A stretch of DNA of 49,646 bases, taken from positions 1-49,646 of the forward strand of contig NZ_LMDM01000047.1 in assembly GCF_001425825.1 (NCBI RefSeq). Direction: 5' to 3'. Position numbers and translations under genes: made by a program. Shown here in pieces: positions 32,985 through 42,843 of the stretch (its first letter is position 1; each line of letters starts with the position of its first letter). This DNA comes from Rhizobacter sp. Root1238 (GTDB lineage Bacteria; Pseudomonadota; Gammaproteobacteria; Burkholderiales; Burkholderiaceae_C). The notes below the pieces were generated by a model, which did no database searches, was not told the origin of the DNA, and was given only the letters and a program-made list of their open reading frames with translations.

Positions 32985-35900
32985 CTACATGCTGCGCCGG
33001 TACTGACCCCCCACCTCGAACAGCGCCGCGGTGATCTGCCCCAGCGAGCAGCAGTGCACCGCGTCCATCAGCACCTCGAACACGTTGCCGTTGGCGATCA
33101 CCGCCTGCTGCAGCCGCGCCAGCATCGCCGGTGCCGCATCCGCATGGCGTGCATGGAAGTCCGCGAGCCGCGCCAGCTGCGACTGCTTCTCGTCGTCGGT
33201 CGAGCGCGCCAGCTCGATGTGCTCGGGCACCGGGTCGCCGTGCGGGTTGCGGAAGGTGTTGACGCCGACGATCGGGTACTCGCCGGTGTGCTTGAGCATC
33301 TCGTAGTGCATGCTCTCTTCCTGGATCTGGCCGCGCTGGTAGCCGGTCTCCATCGCCCCCAGCACGCCGCCGCGCTCGGCGAGCTTCTCGAACTCGGCCA
33401 GCACCGCCTCTTCGACCAGCTCGGTGAGCTCGTCGATGATGAACGCGCCCTGGTTCGGGTTCTCGTTCTTCGCCAGCCCCCATTCGCGGTTGATGATCAG
33501 CTGGATCGCCATCGCGCGGCGCACGCTGTCTTCGGTCGGCGTCGTGATCGCCTCGTCGAACGCGTTGGTGTGCAGCGAGTTGCAGTTGTCGTAGACCGCG
33601 ATCAGCGCCTGCAGCGTCGTGCGGATGTCGTTGAACTGGATCTCCTGCGCATGCAGCGAGCGGCCCGAGGTCTGCACGTGGTACTTCAGCTTCTGGCTGC
33701 GCTCGTTGGCGCCGTAGCGGTCGCGCATCGCCACCGCCCAGATGCGCCGCGCGACGCGGCCGAGCACGGTGTATTCCGGGTCCATGCCGTTGCTGAAGAA
33801 GAAGCTCAGGTTCGGCGCGAAATCGTCGACATGCATGCCGCGCACGAGGTAGGCCTCGACGAACGTGAAGCCGTTGCTCAGCGTGAACGCCAGCTGGCTG
33901 ATCGGGTTCGCGCCGGCTTCGGCGATGTGGTAGCCGCTGATGCTCACCGAATAGAAGTTGCGCACCTGGTGGTGCACGAAGTATTCGGCGATGTCGCCCA
34001 TCACCTTCAGGCTGAACTCGGTCGAGAAGATGCAGGTGTTCTGCCCCTGGTCTTCCTTCAGGATGTCGGCCTGCACCGTGCCGCGCACGTTCTGCAGCAC
34101 CCACGCGCGGATCTTGTGCAGCTCGTCGTCGCTCGGCTCGCGGCCGTTGTCGGCCTGGAAGCGTTCCAGCTGCTGGTCGATCGCGGTGTTCATGAACATC
34201 GCGAGGATCGTCGGCGCCGGCCCGTTGATCGTCATGCTGACGCTGGTGGCCGGGTTGCACAGGTCGAAGCCGCCGTACAGCACCTTCATGTCGTCCAGCG
34301 TCGCGATGCTGACGCCGGAGTTGCCGACCTTGCCGTAGATGTCGGGCCGCAGCGCCGGGTCGTTGCCGTACAGCGTGACGCTGTCGAACGCGGTCGACAG
34401 CCGCTTCGCCGGCATGCCTTCGGACAGCAGCTTGAAGCGCCGGTTGGTGCGGAAGGCGTCGCCTTCGCCGGCGAACATGCGCGTCGGGTCCTCGCCCTCG
34501 CGCTTGAACGCGAAGGTGCCGGCGCTGTACGGAAAGCTGCCGGGCACGTTGTCGAGCAGCAGCCACTTCAGGATCTCGCCGTGGTCTTCGTAGCCCGGCA
34601 GCGCGACCTTGCGCACCTTGGTGCCGGACAGGCTCTGCGTGGTCAGCGCGGTGCGGATCTCCTTGTCGCGGATCTTCACGACGTACTCGTCGCCGGCATA
34701 GGCGGCCTGCAGCTGCGGCCATTGCACGAGCAGCTTGCGCGAGGCGGCATCGAGCTGCTGTTCGCGCTGGTCGGCGAGCTGCGACGCGGCGCTTGCATGC
34801 GGCTGGCCGGCCTCGGTCTCCAGCAGCATGCGGGCCGCGCCGCGCAACTGCTGCACCTCGCGCGCGACGCGCGCCTGCGCCCGCGCCTGCTGCTTGTAGC
34901 CGCGCACCGTGTCGCTGATCTCGGCCAGGTAGCGCACCCGCGCGCCCGGCACGATCGGCACCTGGTGCGTGCTGTGGCGCGTCGCGGCCGGCGGCAGCAC
35001 GCCTTCGCGCACCGGCATGCCGAGGGTCGCCAGCCGCGGCAGCAACGCCTGGTACAGCGCGGTCACGCCGTCGTCGTTGAATCGGCTGGCCATCGTGCCG
35101 AACACCGGCATCTCGTCGGGCTTCGTGCCCCAGGCCTCGCGGTTGCGCTGCACCTGCTTGGCGACATCGCGCAGCGCATCGGCGGCGCCCTTGCGGTCGA
35201 ACTTGTTGATCGCGACGAACTCGGCGAAGTCGAGCATGTCGATCTTCTCGAGCTGGCTCGCGGCGCCGAACTCCGGCGTCATCACGTACATCGGCACGTC
35301 GACCAGCGGCACGATCGCCGCGTCGCCCTGGCCGATGCCCGAGGTCTCGACGATCACCAGGTCGAAGCCGGCGGCGCGGCAGGCGGCCAGCACGTCGGGC
35401 AGCGCCTGGCTGATCTCGCTGCCGAAGTCGCGCGTCGCGAGACTGCGCATGAAGACCCGCTGCCCGGCGCGCCACGGCGCGATCGCGTTCATGCGGATGC
35501 GGTCCCCGAGCAGCGCACCGCCGCTCTTGCGGCGCGACGGGTCGATGCTGATCACCGCGACGTGCAGCGCATCGTGCTGGTCCAGGCGCAGCCGGCGGAT
35601 CAGCTCGTCGGTCAGCGAGCTCTTGCCGGCGCCGCCGGTGCCGGTGATGCCGAGCACCGGCGTCGCGTTGCGCTTCGCGACGGCATGCAGCTCGGCCTTC
35701 AGCGCGTCGCCGACCTGGCCGTTCTCGAGCGCGGTGATCAGCTGCGCGAGCGCGCGCCGCTGCGGCTCGCCGCGGCCCTGGATCGCCGCCAGCGTGGCCG
35801 GTGCATGCGGCGACAGGTCGACGTCGCAGCGCATCACCATCTCGCCGATCATCCCCTGCAGGCCCATGCGCTGGCCGTCTTCCGGGCTGTAGATGCGGCT

Positions 35901-36275
35901 GACGCCGTAGCGCTGCAGCTCGGCGATCTCGGCCGGCACGATCACGCCGCCGCCGCCGCCGAACACCTGGATGTGCGCGCCGCCGCGCTCGCGCAGCAGG
36001 TCGACCATGTACTTGAAGTACTCGACGTGGCCGCCCTGGTAGCTGCTGATCGCGATGCCCTGCACGTCTTCCTGCAGCGCCGCGGTGACGACCTCGTCGA
36101 CCGAGCGGTTGTGCCCCAGGTGGATCACCTCGGCGCCCATGCCCTGCAGGATGCGCCGCATGATGTTGATCGCCGCGTCGTGCCCGTCGAACAGGCTCGC
36201 GGCGGTCACGAAGCGCACCTTGTGCGCGGGCCGGTAGGCGGCCAGCGCCTTGAACTCGGCGGACAGATCAGTCAT
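32985..36275 (-). CDS. icmF: fused isobutyryl-CoA mutase IcmF
   Basis: 1096 residues, the length expected of IcmF. Three parts: a B12-binding domain (1-150) with the lower-ligand His32 in [11 protein letters not shown]; a MeaB/ArgK-type G3E GTPase chaperone with P-loop GTGGAGKSS (Lys218); and the methylmalonyl-CoA-mutase-like barrel (about 550-1096) with [12 protein letters not shown] and [17 protein letters not shown]. It interconverts isobutyryl-CoA and n-butyryl-CoA using adenosylcobalamin, with GTPase quality control in cis. Downstream of ppk2 by 46 bp on the same strand. Some IcmF also accept pivalyl- or isovaleryl-CoA. Confidence 0.96.
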   Translation of the reverse strand: MTDLSAEFKALAAYRPAHKVRFVTAASLFDGHDAAINIMRRILQGMGAEVIHLGHNRSVDEVVTAALQEDVQGIAISSYQGGHVEYFKYMVDLLRERGGAHIQVFGGGGGVIVPAEIAELQRYGVSRIYSPEDGQRMGLQGMIGEMVMRCDVDLSPHAPATLAAIQGRGEPQRRALAQLITALENGQVGDALKAELHAVAKRNATPVLGITGTGGAGKSSLTDELIRRLRLDQHDALHVAVISIDPSRRKSGGALLGDRIRMNAIAPWRAGQRVFMRSLATRDFGSEISQALPDVLAACRAAGFDLVIVETSGIGQGDAAIVPLVDVPMYVMTPEFGAASQLEKIDMLDFAEFVAINKFDRKGAADALRDVAKQVQRNREAWGTKPDEMPVFGTMASRFNDDGVTALYQALLPRLATLGMPVREGVLPPAATRHSTHQVPIVPGARVRYLAEISDTVRGYKQQARAQARVAREVQQLRGAARMLLETEAGQPHASAASQLADQREQQLDAASRKLLVQWPQLQAAYAGDEYVVKIRDKEIRTALTTQSLSGTKVRKVALPGYEDHGEILKWLLLDNVPGSFPYSAGTFAFKREGEDPTRMFAGEGDAFRTNRRFKLLSEGMPAKRLSTAFDSVTLYGNDPALRPDIYGKVGNSGVSIATLDDMKVLYGGFDLCNPATSVSMTINGPAPTILAMFMNTAIDQQLERFQADNGREPSDDELHKIRAWVLQNVRGTVQADILKEDQGQNTCIFSTEFSLKVMGDIAEYFVHHQVRNFYSVSISGYHIAEAGANPISQLAFTLSNGFTFVEAYLVRGMHVDDFAPNLSFFFSNGMDPEYTVLGRVARRIWAVAMRDRYGANERSQKLKYHVQTSGRSLHAQEIQFNDIRTTLQALIAVYDNCNSLHTNAFDEAITTPTEDSVRRAMAIQLIINREWGLAKNENPNQGAFIIDELTELVEEAVLAEFEKLAERGGVLGAMETGYQRGQIQEESMHYEMLKHTGEYPIVGVNTFRNPHGDPVPEHIELARSTDDEKQSQLARLADFHARHADAAPAMLARLQQAVIANGNVFEVLMDAVHCCSLGQITAALFEVGGQYRRSM

Positions 36276-36321
36276 GCATGTCTCCGTTGTCGTGCAGCGC
36301 AGGCTCTGCGGCCCGTCGTCG

Positions 36322-37158
36322 TCAGCTGATGCGCAGCTTCGCGAGGTCGTCGCTGGCCGGCGGGTAGCGCAGCTTCAGGCCGACCAGCGCGCGCTTCACC
36401 AGCGTCGCGATCATCAGGTTGCGGTGCGTCTTCGAATCGGCCGGCACCACGGTCCACGGCGCCCAGCGGGTGCCTGTGGCCGAGATCGCGTCGGCATACG
36501 CCTGCTGGTAGGCCTTCCACTGCTTGCGCACGGTCAGGTCGGCGGGTGCGAACTTCCAGTTCTTCGTCGGGTCGTCGAGCCGCTGCTGCAGCCGCTCGCG
36601 CTGCTCGTCCTTCGAGATGTGCAGCATGAACTTCAGCACCACGGTGCCGGTCTCGGTCAGCATGCGCTCGAAGTCGTTGATGTGGGCGTAGCGCTGGCGC
36701 GTCTGCTGCGGCGTGATCCAGCCGTTGACCACCGGCACCAGCACGTCTTCGTAGTGGCTGCGGTTGAAGACCATCACCTCGCCCGCGCCCGGCACCTTCT
36801 GGTGGATGCGCCACAGGTAGTCGTGGTCGCGCTCCGGTTCGGTCGGCGCCTTCCAGCCCACCGTCTGCACGCCGAGCGCGCTCATCTGGCCGAACACGCC
36901 GCGCAGCGTGCCGTCCTTGCCGCTGGTGTCGGTGCCCTGCAGCACCACCAGCAGCTTGAAGCGGCGATCGGCATAGAACAGGTTCTGCAGTTCGTCGAGT
37001 TCCAGCGCCAGCGCATCGACCGCCGCCTTGTCGGCCGCCTTGTCGCCGGTCGAAAACGGCTTCGCGCCGGGATCGATCGCCGACAGGTCGAAGGCGCGCT
37101 TCTTGCTGCCTGCGTCCGAATACTGGAAATCCGCCCCTTCCGCTGCCTTGGTCGCCAC
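36322..37158 (-). CDS. ppk2: polyphosphate kinase 2 family protein
   Basis: 278 residues, single-domain PPK2 that transfers phosphate between polyphosphate and nucleotides. Walker A is [12 protein letters not shown], followed by the lid region [17 protein letters not shown] and Walker [34 protein letters not shown] is strongly conserved in the family. The length and motifs suit the AMP/ADP-phosphorylating classes, but class cannot be settled by eye. I choose the GTG at 37158 because GGAG lies 5 bases upstream; the longer frame to 37953 is antisense to another gene. Upstream of icmF in a likely operon. Confidence 0.94.
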   Translation of the reverse strand: MATKAAEGADFQYSDAGSKKRAFDLSAIDPGAKPFSTGDKAADKAAVDALALELDELQNLFYADRRFKLLVVLQGTDTSGKDGTLRGVFGQMSALGVQTVGWKAPTEPERDHDYLWRIHQKVPGAGEVMVFNRSHYEDVLVPVVNGWITPQQTRQRYAHINDFERMLTETGTVVLKFMLHISKDEQRERLQQRLDDPTKNWKFAPADLTVRKQWKAYQQAYADAISATGTRWAPWTVVPADSKTHRNLMIATLVKRALVGLKLRYPPASDDLAKLRIS

Positions 37159-37178
37159 GTGGACTCCGATCGTTGCAA

Positions 37179-37194
37179 TTGACGTATACGTCAA
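37179..37194. promoter_or_regulatory. perfect 16-bp palindrome TTGACGTATACGTCAA, candidate operator of ppk2-icmF
   Basis: Fully self-complementary 16-mer, 21 bp upstream of the ppk2 GTG. It contains a TTGACG half on each strand. The form ACGT-NN-ACGT inside TTG/CAA arms resembles what I recall of operators of LiuR-type MerR regulators of branched-chain amino acid breakdown in proteobacteria, which would suit icmF. Regulator assignment is inference. Confidence 0.62.
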
Positions 37195-37202
37195 TCGCAA
37201 GT

Positions 37203-37215
37203 GTATCGCCGATAC
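37203..37215. promoter_or_regulatory. second dyad GTATCG-C-CGATAC next to the palindrome
   Basis: Perfect 6-bp inverted repeat around one base, 8 bp from the 16-bp palindrome, in the 187-bp divergent region between ppk2 and the plus-strand hypothetical gene. It may be a second operator for the other direction or part of the same control site. Confidence 0.4.
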
Positions 37216-37345
37216 TTCGCGACGGGCGGCCGCACTCGGTTGCGGGGAATCATGGTCTACCCGACCCGATTCCAGCGGCACAATCGCGCCGTTCAGAAGT
37301 ACGGCGCCAGAGGGAGCGCCAGGGCAGAACATCAGGAGTGGTTCC

Positions 37346-37972
37346 GTGCCGAGCATCAATATCCCCGTGAAGACGCCTGAAGGCGTCGACGAGTTGGGCA
37401 GTCGACAACGAAAACTGGGACAGCGGCATCGCACGGTCTTGCTGCTGGTCGATGGGCGCAGGCGCGAGAGCCAGGTGCGGCAACTGGCCGTGCAGGCCGG
37501 GGTGCCGGACCAGATCTTCGACGAGCTGGTGGCCATGGGCCTGATCATGTTCACGCAGGGCACTGGCTCGATGCCGGGCAATTCCGGCATGGCGCCGCTC
37601 GACGTCGACCTGCCGCTGGACACCGTCTCCGGCCCGTTGCCGCCGTCGCTGAGCCTGCAGCCGGAGTCGGTGCTCACCGATTCGATGGTCGGCGACTTGC
37701 CGATTTCCGACCTGGCCCCGCTGGACGAAGCCGATGCGGCGCTCGACGAGGCGCGCGCGATCCTGATGCGCGCGGTGAAGGCCGAGGCGCCAGTGGCCGG
37801 CTCGCTGACGCTGATGCGCCTGAAGCGTGCGCGCTCGCGCCACGACATCGAAGCACTGCTCGACGAAGTGGAGCAACGCATCACGAAGCCGTTCAAGGGC
37901 ATCTGGGCCGCCCAGACGATCGCCCGCGTGCGCGAGCTGCTGCGCACCGTCAATTCGCCGTCGGCGGCCTGA
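37346..37972 (+). CDS. hypothetical protein with winged-helix-like N-terminus
   Basis: 208 residues, family not recognised. The N-terminal region (about 20-60, [20 protein letters not shown] followed by [17 protein letters not shown]) has the pattern of a small winged-helix or degradation-type fold seen in many Burkholderiales regulators. A Pro/Leu/Asp-rich linker follows, and the C-terminal 90 residues are helical and basic/acidic ([20 protein letters not shown]). I choose the GTG at 37346 because AGGAG lies 7 bases upstream; the open frame before it is antisense to ppk2. A stem-loop terminator candidate follows. Confidence 0.72.
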   Translation: MPSINIPVKTPEGVDELGSRQRKLGQRHRTVLLLVDGRRRESQVRQLAVQAGVPDQIFDELVAMGLIMFTQGTGSMPGNSGMAPLDVDLPLDTVSGPLPPSLSLQPESVLTDSMVGDLPISDLAPLDEADAALDEARAILMRAVKAEAPVAGSLTLMRLKRARSRHDIEALLDEVEQRITKPFKGIWAAQTIARVRELLRTVNSPSAA

Positions 37973-37989
37973 AGCGGCTGGCGCGACGG

Positions 37990-38009
37990 CCCGGGACTTT
38001 CCCGGGTTT
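37990..38009 (+). terminator. stem-loop with short T run after the winged-helix-like gene
   Basis: CCCGGGA / TCCCGGG, a perfect 7-bp stem with a CTT loop followed by TTT, 18 bp after the stop codon and 48 bp before coaX. The best rho-independent terminator shape in the window, though the T run is short. Confidence 0.58.
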
Positions 38010-38057
38010 GCCGGCCGCGGGCCTGTCGCCCGGGCGGCAGCGGTTACCCTTGCGGCC

Positions 38058-38834
38058 ATGACGTTCCTGGCCATCGACATCGGCAACACCCGGCTCAAGT
38101 GGGCGCACTACGCGAGCCCGCAACCGGGCGCGCGCCTGCTAGCGCATGGCGCCGTCTTCCTCGAGACCATCGACCGGCTGGCCGACACCGAATGGAAGAG
38201 CCTGCCGCCGCCGAGCAGCATGCTGGGCTGCGTGGTGGCCGGCGAGGGCATCCGGCGCGAGGTCGAGGAGCAGCTGGAGCAGCTCGCGCACTGGCAGGTC
38301 GAGCCGCGCTGGGTCGTCTCGACCGCGCAGGCGGCCGGCGTCACCAACGGCTACGACCACCCGAACCGCCTCGGCACCGACCGCTGGGTCGCGCTGATCG
38401 GCGCCTGGCAGCGCGTGCGCGCCGCCGGCGCGCCGCGGCCGGCGCTGGTGGTGATGGTCGGCACCGCGGTCACGGTCGATGCGCTGGACGAGACCGGCCG
38501 CTTCATCGGCGGCATGATCCTGCCGGGCTTCGGGTTGATGCTGCGCGCGCTCGAGATGGGCACCGCCGGCCTGAAGGCGCCGACCGGCGAGGTGGTCGAT
38601 TTCCCGACCAACACCAGCGATGCGCTGATGAGCGGCGGGGCGCATGCGATGGCCGGCGCGATCGAGCGCATGGTGCACAAGCTGCGCGAGCGCACCGGCC
38701 ACGAGCCGGCGTTGATCATGACCGGTGGCGCGGCGGTGAAACTCGCGCCGATCGTCGAGCTGCCGTTCGAGACGGTCGACACGCTGATCTTCGACGGCTT
38801 GCTGGAGCTGCAGTCGCACCGGCTGGCGCTGTGA
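38058..38834 (+). CDS. coaX: type III pantothenate kinase
   Basis: 258 residues, ASKHA-fold kinase for the first step of coenzyme A synthesis, not feedback-inhibited by CoA in characterised members. The phosphate-1 motif is [13 protein letters not shown] (Asp7), then [15 protein letters not shown], the [13 protein letters not shown] phosphate-2 motif, [15 protein letters not shown] and the adenosine-side MTGGAAV. The start is the ATG at 38058; the frame continues upstream but overlaps the neighbouring gene. The stop directly abuts the stop of the convergent dehydrogenase gene. In relatives coaX often follows birA, which is not present here. Confidence 0.95.
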   Translation: MTFLAIDIGNTRLKWAHYASPQPGARLLAHGAVFLETIDRLADTEWKSLPPPSSMLGCVVAGEGIRREVEEQLEQLAHWQVEPRWVVSTAQAAGVTNGYDHPNRLGTDRWVALIGAWQRVRAAGAPRPALVVMVGTAVTVDALDETGRFIGGMILPGFGLMLRALEMGTAGLKAPTGEVVDFPTNTSDALMSGGAHAMAGAIERMVHKLRERTGHEPALIMTGGAAVKLAPIVELPFETVDTLIFDGLLELQSHRLAL

Positions 38835-39851
38835 TCAGCCGGCGACGCGGATGACGACCTTGCCGAGGTGGGCGTTGTCGGCCAGGTGCCGGTAGGCCGC
38901 TTCGGCCTGCTCGACCGGAAACACGCGGTCGATCACCGGCCGCAACCGATGGGTGGCGATCAGCCGGTTCATCGCTTCGAAGTCGCTGCGGCTGCCGACC
39001 GCGATGCGGCGCAGCGTCAGCAGCCGGCCGCTGAAGGCGCGCGGATCGACGCGGCTGTCGTCGGTGCCGAACACGCCCATCAGGCCGATGTCGGCGTCCC
39101 ACGCGGCGCAGCGCAGCGAGCGCTCCAGCGTCGCCGGCCCGACCGCCTCGATCACGTGGTCGGCGCCGCGCCCGCCGGTCAGGCGCAGCACCTCGCGGTC
39201 CCAGTCGGTGACACGCCGGTAGTCGACGACCTCGTCCGCGCCGAGCGCGCTCAGCCGCGCGGCCTTCTCGTCGCTGGAGGTCGTCACGATCACGCGCGCC
39301 CCCAGCGCCTTCGCGAACTGGATCGCGAACACCGCAATGCTGCCGGCGCCCAGCGTCAGCACCGTGCTGCCGGCCTGCACCGGGCGCCCGCCGGTCAGGC
39401 CGTTCCACGCCGTCAGGCCGGCGCAGGGCAGCGTGGACGCCTCGTCGAAGCTCAGGTGCCGTGGCATCGCGAGCACCGCCTGCTCATCGACGACGACCTC
39501 GTCGGCCAGCCACCCGGGCAGGCTGCAGCCGGTCTGCTGCATCGCCTGCGCCAGGCTGAGCCGGCCATCGATCCACTGCGGGAAATAGCGGCTGGTCACG
39601 CGGTCGCCGACGGCGATGCGCGTCACCGCAGCGCCCACCTCGACCACCTCGCCCGCGCCGTCGCTGACCGGCACGACGCCGGGAGTCAGCGGAACCGGGT
39701 AGGTGCCGGCGCGGATCATCAGGTCGCGCCGGTTCAGCGACACCGCCCGCACCCGCACGCGCAGGTCGTTCGGGCCCAGTGGGGCACTCCGCGCATCGCG
39801 CGCGACCAGCGCAGCAGCAGGGTGGTCGGCATCGAGGTGAAGGCTGCGCAT
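38835..39851 (-). CDS. zinc-type alcohol dehydrogenase-like / quinone oxidoreductase family protein
   Basis: 338 residues of the medium-chain dehydrogenase/reductase superfamily. GroES-like N-terminal domain (SLNRRDLMIRAGTYP, VPVSDGAGEVVEVG, VGDRV) and a Rossmann domain with the nucleotide loop in TLGAGSIAVFAIQFAKALGA and GADEVVDYR. The four-Cys structural zinc lobe is absent, so it is of the quinone-oxidoreductase-like group; substrate unknown. Divergent from an AraC-type regulator 98 bp away, which probably controls it. Confidence 0.92.
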   Translation of the reverse strand: MRSLHLDADHPAAALVARDARSAPLGPNDLRVRVRAVSLNRRDLMIRAGTYPVPLTPGVVPVSDGAGEVVEVGAAVTRIAVGDRVTSRYFPQWIDGRLSLAQAMQQTGCSLPGWLADEVVVDEQAVLAMPRHLSFDEASTLPCAGLTAWNGLTGGRPVQAGSTVLTLGAGSIAVFAIQFAKALGARVIVTTSSDEKAARLSALGADEVVDYRRVTDWDREVLRLTGGRGADHVIEAVGPATLERSLRCAAWDADIGLMGVFGTDDSRVDPRAFSGRLLTLRRIAVGSRSDFEAMNRLIATHRLRPVIDRVFPVEQAEAAYRHLADNAHLGKVVIRVAG

Positions 39852-39949
39852 CGAGGGCTCCGGCGGGTGGATGCCTCCATTCTCGAAGCCGAGCGGCGGA
39901 CGATGAATGCCTGCTACGCTCGATCTCTTGTCCGCTCGTCCATGCCGCG

Positions 39950-40888
39950 ATGGATCCTCTCGACGACATCTTTGCCGCGATGCGAGTCCGCAGCGCGCTG
40001 TACGCCCGGCTCGAACTGAGTGCGCCCTGGGGCCTGGATTTCGCGGCCGGCCGCATGGCGCGTTTCGGCCTCGTCGTGCGCGGCAGCGCGTTGCTGCGCC
40101 TGGACGGTACCGGCCCCCCGGTGGCGCTCGCCGCGGGCGATTGCTTCGTGATGCTGCGCGGCTCGCGCTACGTGCTGAGCGACGCGCCGGGCTCCGCGAC
40201 GCGGCCGTGCAGCGAGACGGTGCGCGACCATGTCGGCGGCATCGTGACGCTGGGCGGCGGCGGCGTGGCGGCCACCGTGATCACCGGCTGGTTCGAATTC
40301 GATGCGCTGGCGGCGACGCCGCTGGTCGAGCTGATCCCCGCGCTGCTGCTCGCCCGTCTCGACGACGACCGCAGCCGGCTGCTGCAGGCGACGCTGCAGA
40401 TGCTGGCCGTCGAGACCGGCACGCCGGGGCTCGGTTCGGGCACCGTGATCAGCCGGCTCGCCGACATCCTGTTCGTGCATGCGGTCAGGTCGCATGCGCA
40501 GGCGGTCGCGAGCGACGAGGCCGGCGACGCGAACTGGTTGAGTGCATTGGCCGACCGCCGCATCGGCGCGGCCCTGCGCCGCATGCACCACGAGCTGGCG
40601 CGGGCGTGGACGGTGGACGAGCTGGCGGCCGCGGCGGGCCTGTCGCGCTCGGCCTTCGCGCTGCGCTTCAAGCAGAAGGTCGGCGAACCGCCGCTCGAGT
40701 ACCTGACGCGCTGGCGCATGTTCCGCGCCGGTTGCCTGATGCGCGCCGGCGACGCGCCGCTCGCAGGCATCGCGGCCCAGGTGGGCTACGACTCCGAGCC
40801 GGCCTTCAACAAGGCCTTCAAGCGCATCACCGGCCGGCCGCCCGGCGCCTGGCGGCGCGAGGCGGCCGCGCAGGCTCAGGGGATGTAG
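39950..40888 (+). CDS. AraC family transcriptional regulator with cupin sensor domain
   Basis: 312 residues. N-terminal cupin-type ligand domain (about 1-190) of the AraC cupin_6 sort, with YARLELSAPWGLDF and ALAAGDCFVMLRGSRYVL; the C-terminal AraC/XylS DNA-binding domain (about 205-305) has WTVDELAAAAGLSRSAFALRF and IAAQVGYDSEPAFNKAFKR. The ATG at 39950 matches the usual start (MDPLDDIFAAMRV); the frame open from 39779 crosses the intergenic region. Divergent from the dehydrogenase, its likely target. Confidence 0.93.
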   Translation: MDPLDDIFAAMRVRSALYARLELSAPWGLDFAAGRMARFGLVVRGSALLRLDGTGPPVALAAGDCFVMLRGSRYVLSDAPGSATRPCSETVRDHVGGIVTLGGGGVAATVITGWFEFDALAATPLVELIPALLLARLDDDRSRLLQATLQMLAVETGTPGLGSGTVISRLADILFVHAVRSHAQAVASDEAGDANWLSALADRRIGAALRRMHHELARAWTVDELAAAAGLSRSAFALRFKQKVGEPPLEYLTRWRMFRAGCLMRAGDAPLAGIAAQVGYDSEPAFNKAFKRITGRPPGAWRREAAAQAQGM

Positions 40889-40895
40889 CGCAGCC

Positions 40896-42248
40896 TCAAA
40901 GAATGTAGCGCGAGAGGTCTTCGTTCTTCGCCAGCTCGCCGAGCTTCGCGTCGACCTCGGCGGCGCCGATCGACACCGTCTGGCCCGACAGCTTCGGCGC
41001 GTCGAAACTCACCTCGTCGAGCAGGCGCTCCATCACCGTCGACAGCCGGCGCGCGCCGATGTTCTCGGTGCGCTCGTTGACGTCGAACGCGATCTGCGCC
41101 AGGCGGCGGATGCCGTCGGTCCGCAGTTCGAGCGTGACGCCTTCGGTCGCCAGCAGCGCCTGGTATTGCTTGACCAGGCTCGCGTGCGTCTGCGTCAGGA
41201 TGGCCTCGAAATCGTCGACGCTCAGCGAGCCGAGTTCGACGCGGATCGGGAATCGCCCCTGCAGCTCGGGGATCAGGTCGCTCGGCTTGCTCAGGTGGAA
41301 CGCGCCCGACGCGATGAACAGGATGTGGTCGGTCTTCACCATGCCGTACTTGGTGTTCACCGTCGTGCCCTCGACCAGCGGCAGCAGGTCGCGCTGCACG
41401 CCCTGGCGCGACACGTCGGCGCCGCTCGATTCCTGGCGCGACGCGACCTTGTCGATCTCGTCGAGGAACACGATGCCGTTCTGCTCGGTGTTGTGCAGCG
41501 CCGCGGTCTTGATCTCGTCCTCGTTGACCAGCTTGGCCGCCTCGTCGTCGACCAGCAGCTTCAGCGCCTCGCCGATCTTCAGCTTGCGCAGCTTGCGCTT
41601 GGCGCTGCCGAGGTTCGCGAACATGCCCTTCAGCTGCTCGGCCATCTCGTCCATGCCGGGCGGGCCGATGATGTCGAGCGTCGGCTTGGTGTCGGCCACC
41701 TCGATCTCGATCTCCTTGTCGTCGAGCGCGCCTTCGCGCAGCCGCTTGCGCATCACCTGGCGGGCGGTGTTGTCGGCGGCCGGTGCGGCGGGCGTCGGCG
41801 GTGCCAGGCCGAAATCGCTGCTGGCGGCGCGCGGCGGCGGCACCAGGATGTCGAGCACCCGGTCTTCGGCGGCGTCTTCGGCGCGCACGCGCTGGCGCTT
41901 GATCTGCGTCTCGCGTTCCTGCTTGACGGCCATGTCGACCAGGTCGCGGATGATGGTGTCGACGTCCTTGCCGACGTAGCCGACCTCGGTGAACTTGGTC
42001 GCCTCGACCTTGATGAACGGCGCATCGGCCAGCTTGGCCAGCCGGCGCGCGATCTCGGTCTTGCCGACGCCGGTCGGGCCGATCATCAGGATGTTCTTCG
42101 GCGTGATCTCGCCGCGCAGCGCGCTGTCGACCTGCTGGCGGCGCCAGCGGTTGCGCAGCGCGATCGCGACCGCGCGCTTGGCGCCGGCCTGGCCGACGAT
42201 GTGCTTGTCCAGCTCGGACACGATCTCTTGGGGGGTCATCGCGCTCAT
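40896..42248 (-). CDS. hslU: ATP-dependent protease ATPase subunit HslU
   Basis: 450 residues, AAA+ unfoldase of the HslUV protease. Walker [10 protein letters not shown] (from residue 57), pore loop GYVGKD, Walker [12 protein letters not shown], arginine-finger region [11 protein letters not shown], and the C-terminal SRYIL tail that inserts into HslV. The I-domain includes a Pro/Ala-rich insertion ([13 protein letters not shown]). Two in-frame starts are possible, ATG 42248 ([10 protein letters not shown]) or ATG 42239 (MTPQEIV); I give the longer. It starts 1 bp after the hslV stop; one operon. Confidence 0.97.
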   Translation of the reverse strand: MSAMTPQEIVSELDKHIVGQAGAKRAVAIALRNRWRRQQVDSALRGEITPKNILMIGPTGVGKTEIARRLAKLADAPFIKVEATKFTEVGYVGKDVDTIIRDLVDMAVKQERETQIKRQRVRAEDAAEDRVLDILVPPPRAASSDFGLAPPTPAAPAADNTARQVMRKRLREGALDDKEIEIEVADTKPTLDIIGPPGMDEMAEQLKGMFANLGSAKRKLRKLKIGEALKLLVDDEAAKLVNEDEIKTAALHNTEQNGIVFLDEIDKVASRQESSGADVSRQGVQRDLLPLVEGTTVNTKYGMVKTDHILFIASGAFHLSKPSDLIPELQGRFPIRVELGSLSVDDFEAILTQTHASLVKQYQALLATEGVTLELRTDGIRRLAQIAFDVNERTENIGARRLSTVMERLLDEVSFDAPKLSGQTVSIGAAEVDAKLGELAKNEDLSRYIL

Positions 42249-42249
42249 G

Positions 42250-42786
42250 TCAGCCCAGCGTCTCGATCGTGTGGTTCTGGTTCGTGTAGATGCACAGGTC
42301 GCCGGCGATCTCGAGCGAGCGCTTGACGATGTCCTGCGGCGGCAACGCGGTGTGCTCCAGCAGCGCGATGGCGGCGGCTTGCGCATAGGAACCGCCGGAG
42401 CCGATCGCGACGATGCCTTTCTCGGGCTCCAGCACGTCGCCGTTGCCGGTGATGATCAGCGAGGCTTCCTTGTCGGCCACCGCCAGCATCGCTTCCAGGC
42501 GGCGCAGCACGCGGTCGGTGCGCCAGTCCTTGGTCAGCTCGATCGCGGCGCGCACCAGGTGACCCTGGTGCTTCTCGAGCTTGGCCTCGAAGCGTTCGAA
42601 GAGGGTGAAGGCGTCGGCGGTGGCCCCGGCGAAGCCGGCGAGCACCTGGTCGCGGTACAGCTTGCGCACCTTGCGGGCGGTGGCTTTGACAACGACGTTG
42701 CCCAGCGTGACCTGGCCGTCGCCGCCGAGCGCGACAACATTGCCGCGCCGCACGCTCAGGATGGTGGTGCCGTGGTATTGGTCCAT
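42250..42786 (-). CDS. hslV: ATP-dependent protease peptidase subunit HslV
   Basis: 178 residues, N-terminal-nucleophile peptidase that forms the HslV dodecamer. The sequence begins [14 protein letters not shown]; as in Burkholderia relatives the first six residues must be removed to expose the catalytic Thr7, whereas E. coli HslV carries only Met before it. Other conserved parts are [37 protein letters not shown] and the C-terminal TNQNHTIE. Directly upstream of hslU. Confidence 0.97.
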   Translation of the reverse strand: MDQYHGTTILSVRRGNVVALGGDGQVTLGNVVVKATARKVRKLYRDQVLAGFAGATADAFTLFERFEAKLEKHQGHLVRAAIELTKDWRTDRVLRRLEAMLAVADKEASLIITGNGDVLEPEKGIVAIGSGGSYAQAAAIALLEHTALPPQDIVKRSLEIAGDLCIYTNQNHTIETLG

Positions 42787-42804
42787 GGGGTCTCAGATTC
42801 GGGC

Positions 42805-42819
42805 GAAGCCGCAGGCTTC
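42805..42819 (-). other. short stem-loop in the hslV leader
   Basis: GAAGCC / GGCTTC, a perfect 6-bp stem with a 3-base loop in the 57-bp gap between the upstream TPR/STAS gene stop and the hslV start. It could be a weak terminator for the upstream gene or a leader hairpin; no T run follows. Confidence 0.35.
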
Positions 42820-42843
42820 AAGCCGAAGATTGTGACCCGGGAT

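Noticed and set aside
36276-36321. A cobalamin riboswitch ahead of icmF
   Set aside because: The gap to ppk2 is only 46 bp, far too short, and no B12-box-like sequence is visible in the ppk2 leader either.
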